From Anaerolineales bacterium UBA3905 (lineage in GTDB: Bacteria; Chloroflexota; Anaerolineae; Caldilineales; Caldilineaceae), in assembly GCA_002391565.1 (NCBI GenBank), contig DGFH01000150.1, positions 14,351 through 24,099 on the forward strand: 9,749 nt of DNA, in the 5' to 3' direction. How positions within the stretch are numbered: position 1 is the stretch's first letter; the number at the start of each line of letters is the position of its first letter. Positions 7,946 to 9,749 of the stretch are shown in pieces. The notes beneath the pieces were generated by a model. It saw only the letters and a list, made by a program, of their open reading frames with translations. It ran no database searches and was not told where the DNA came from. The position numbers were made by a program, and so were the translations under genes.

Positions 7946-9514
7946 TCACCCGTCAGGCGCCAACTGCCGTCTATCGTCAGAGAAGAGTGAGACCTGACGT
8001 TTGACGAGTGATGAATGGTGCGTGACGCCCGCATCTGCAAGGATAGCACGCGCCACCCGCATTCCGCCTAACGCCACTGCCGCCGTAGATTGGCCGGGGA
8101 AGATGCTGTCGCCCACCATCCACAGCCCATTGCCCAGACGTGGCCCCCACGCCTGGAAGATGCTCGTCTGTGGGAAGCCGCCGACCCAGCCCATGGCTCG
8201 CCGCGTGAAGCGTTGAAAGGTCACCGGCGTGCCAGGCATGATCAAGTTGGCTGCTGTGCGGAGCCCGGGCAAGACGCGCTCGGCAGCGCGCACCATGCGT
8301 TCGACATAATGAGCTTTGCGACGTTCGTAGTGGCGCGGATCATAGTGAAACAGCCGCCACCAGGGTTCGAGCGCCGTGTGCGTGCTGATGGTGAGGGCGC
8401 GGCGGCCTGCCGGCGCGCGTCCTTTGTCCCAGGTTGGGCTGAGTGAGAGAAAGACACTGTTGCCTTCGCCTAATGGCTCCCGCACGATGACTTGATGATG
8501 GAGCGGGAGGTCGTCGGGTGCGGCGCGCGCATCCAGCCCGACGTACACCATGAAGGCGCCCCAGCCCGGCTGTGGGGTGGCAGGCAAGCGGCGCAGCGAC
8601 GCAGGCGTTTGATCTCCGGTGAGTTTAGCAATATTCCAGGGTGGCAGGTTGGCGATCACAGTGCGCGCCGGGAAGTGCTCGCCGCGCCTGGTTTCGACCG
8701 CAACGGGCCGCCCTTGCGCATAGACAATGCGACTGACTTCCTGGCGGTAGCACACCTTGCCACCATGACGCCGCACAGCCTCCGCCAGCGTCTCAGCAAT
8801 GGCGCCAATGCCGCCTGTCAGGTGCACGACCCCGCGCCGGGGCAAATCGAGAGCGGCGGCGCCATAGAGCGCGTTGGCATTGGCGCTGGTCGTCTGCGCG
8901 GCGATCAGGAGTTGCGCGTCGATAAAGAGGCGCAACGCGCTGGGAGCGTTGTGCAGATGCGCCGCCACCGGTCGTAACGCGTCGGCCAGCAGACGCGGGT
9001 GGAGACGCGCGGCCGGGTCGCCAGCGAGCCAGCGCAGACCATCACCCAGGAGCGCGCCGAGTTCGCCGGGCGTTTGCGGCGGCCACGTCGGCGCCCGTAA
9101 CGCCAAATCCCATAAGGCATCGGCGGTCTGCTCTTGCCAGCGAAAGAAGGCATTGGCTGCTGCGCCAAAGGCGCGTGCCTGCTCATCCCAGCGGCGCTCG
9201 TCGCCAAATCGCGTCACCGCCTGTCCGTCCGGCAAATGGACGGTCATCGCCGGGTCGCTGGGATGCGCCGGCCACGCTTCGATGCCGACGGCGCGCGCCA
9301 CGATATCCATTGGCCCACCGGGATAAAAGCCACCCGCCAACGTGGCGCCGGCTTCGAAGCGATAGCCTTTGTGAAAGAAAACGCCAGCGCAGCCGCCGGG
9401 ATAGACATGCGCTTCAAGCACTGTCACATCCAGGCCAGCCTGCGCCAGGAGTGCAGCGGTGGTCAACCCGCCGATGCCTGCGCCAATGACAACGACAGGT
9501 GAGTGTAGAGACAT
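7946..9514 (-). CDS. crtD: CrtD-like carotenoid 3,4-desaturase (CrtI/phytoene desaturase family)
   Basis: A 522-residue FAD-dependent carotenoid oxidoreductase. The N-terminal dinucleotide motif VVVIGAGIGGLTTAALLAQA (7-26) leads to VLEAHVYPGGCAG (32-44) and YRFEAGATLAGGF (51-63). The closing FAD segment is LWMVGDSIFPGQSTAAVALG (464-483). The YPGGCAG, RFEAGATLAGGF and LFIDAQLLIAAQTT (196-209) stretches resemble, from memory, cyanobacterial C-3',4' desaturase CrtD more than phytoene desaturase, so extension of the conjugated chain of a hydroxylated or cyclic carotene is the best guess; a CrtH-type isomerase is the alternative. The frame is open to 9604, but ATG 9514 has the FAD strand just after it and AAAGGCGG before it, and the earlier codons overlap the upstream gene. 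The C-terminal tail after residue 496 is encoded by heptamer repeats. It probably shares a transcript with the SRPBCC gene (28 bases upstream) and ldh. Confidence 0.85.
   Translation of the reverse strand: MSLHSPVVVIGAGIGGLTTAALLAQAGLDVTVLEAHVYPGGCAGVFFHKGYRFEAGATLAGGFYPGGPMDIVARAVGIEAWPAHPSDPAMTVHLPDGQAVTRFGDERRWDEQARAFGAAANAFFRWQEQTADALWDLALRAPTWPPQTPGELGALLGDGLRWLAGDPAARLHPRLLADALRPVAAHLHNAPSALRLFIDAQLLIAAQTTSANANALYGAAALDLPRRGVVHLTGGIGAIAETLAEAVRRHGGKVCYRQEVSRIVYAQGRPVAVETRRGEHFPARTVIANLPPWNIAKLTGDQTPASLRRLPATPQPGWGAFMVYVGLDARAAPDDLPLHHQVIVREPLGEGNSVFLSLSPTWDKGRAPAGRRALTISTHTALEPWWRLFHYDPRHYERRKAHYVERMVRAAERVLPGLRTAANLIMPGTPVTFQRFTRRAMGWVGGFPQTSIFQAWGPRLGNGLWMVGDSIFPGQSTAAVALGGMRVARAILADAGVTHHSSLVKRQVSLFSDDRRQLAPDG
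7986..8027. repeat. Degenerate 7-bp tandem repeat (about six units, NNTGACG)
   Basis: On the plus strand six consecutive heptamers start at 7986, 7993, 8000, 8007, 8014 and 8021: AGTGAGA, CCTGACG, TTTGACG, AGTGATG, AATGGTG and CGTGACG. All share TG at positions 3-4 or a one-base variant of NNTGACG. The array lies inside the 3' end of the crtD-like gene and encodes residues about 497-510. Related GAGTGA/GACG words occur at 11-26 and 1361-1381. Heptamer arrays of this sort are known in cyanobacteria and other filamentous bacteria; the link here is inference. Confidence 0.55.
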
Positions 9515-9542
9515 GAAGCCGCCTTTCTGCGCCGGGTGCGCG

Positions 9543-9749
9543 TCAGGGTGCAACTGGCATGGGTGTGACGGTGCGCCTGAGCAAGGCGCGCGTCTTATAC
9601 GCACGATAGGCGAAGAGAATCGGCAATCCGGCCCACATGCTCATGCCTACCGCCTTCCAGAACCACTGGTGGTGAAAGGTGGCTGTGACCTGGTCGATCA
9701 CCAGCGTGGTGTGGTCATCGACGGGCTGGAAGGTGTGTAGATGTTCCCA
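9543..9749 (-). CDS. SRPBCC-family protein, C-terminal part (cut by window edge)
   Basis: Only the last 68 residues are in the window; the start lies beyond 9749. The visible part opens with WEHLHTFQPV and continues LVIDQVTATF, the beta-strand pattern of the SRPBCC (START/Bet v1-like) fold. A hydrophobic C-terminal helix follows, with GLPILFAYRAYKTRALL near residues 41-57, the cavity-closing helix typical of this fold, and the protein ends at TGA 9543-9545. Such proteins bind hydrophobic ligands in a deep pocket. Being 28 bases upstream of a carotenoid desaturase on the same strand, a lipid or carotenoid-related ligand is plausible but unproven. The family call rests on a short segment; the frame, the stop and the spacing are clear. 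Confidence 0.7.
   Translation of the reverse strand, partial: WEHLHTFQPVDDHTTLVIDQVTATFHHQWFWKAVGMSMWAGLPILFAYRAYKTRALLRRTVTPMPVAP

Noticed and set aside
9515..9604. Extension of the carotenoid desaturase to a start at 9604.
   Set aside because: The added codons overlap the SRPBCC gene and precede the FAD-binding strand that normally opens the protein; a ribosome-binding site is in place for 9514.

Overview
This is a GC-rich, gene-dense stretch of bacterial chromosome with no mobile element, RNA gene or CRISPR array that I can see. Seven complete genes and one partial gene are supported. The best guess for the source is a member of the Chloroflexota (Roseiflexus-, Caldilinea- or Anaerolineae-like). 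This rests on the stand-alone glycogen-binding E-set protein, the lipobox solute-binding protein, the CrtD-type carotenoid desaturase beside an FBP-type lactate dehydrogenase, and a degenerate heptamer repeat. It is inference from gene style, not from a phylogenetic marker.

Layout. At the left edge a single plus-strand gene (29-961) encodes a thioredoxin-reductase-like flavoprotein that lacks the redox-active CxxC. It converges on a long run of minus-strand genes. The meeting point carries a 53-base hairpin with perfect 23-bp arms (974-1026), probably a bidirectional terminator. The minus-strand run, read from right to left in its direction of transcription, is: the C-terminal end of an SRPBCC-family protein (9543-9749, cut by the window edge); a CrtD-like carotenoid 3,4-desaturase (7946-9514); L-lactate dehydrogenase (6971-7924); a class I DNA photolyase (5488-6909); a lipoprotein with two tandem solute-binding domains (2962-5385); an MscS-family channel (1544-2938); and a 97-residue glycogen-binding E-set protein (1037-1330).

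How they may work together. SRPBCC, crtD and ldh are separated by only 28 and 21 bases and look co-transcribed; the photolyase follows after 61 bases. Carotenoid modification plus photolyase suggests light and oxidative-stress protection; lactate dehydrogenase is the odd member. The tandem solute-binding lipoprotein and the MscS channel are separated by 23 bases, and no ABC permease or ATPase is visible, so this pair is the most unusual unit here. The E-set gene has its own probable promoters and a structured leader in the 213-base gap upstream of it.

No gene-free stretch exceeds 300 bases. The largest gap (1331-1543) holds the promoter and hairpin candidates listed; the 102 bases at 5386-5487 show no convincing promoter or terminator.
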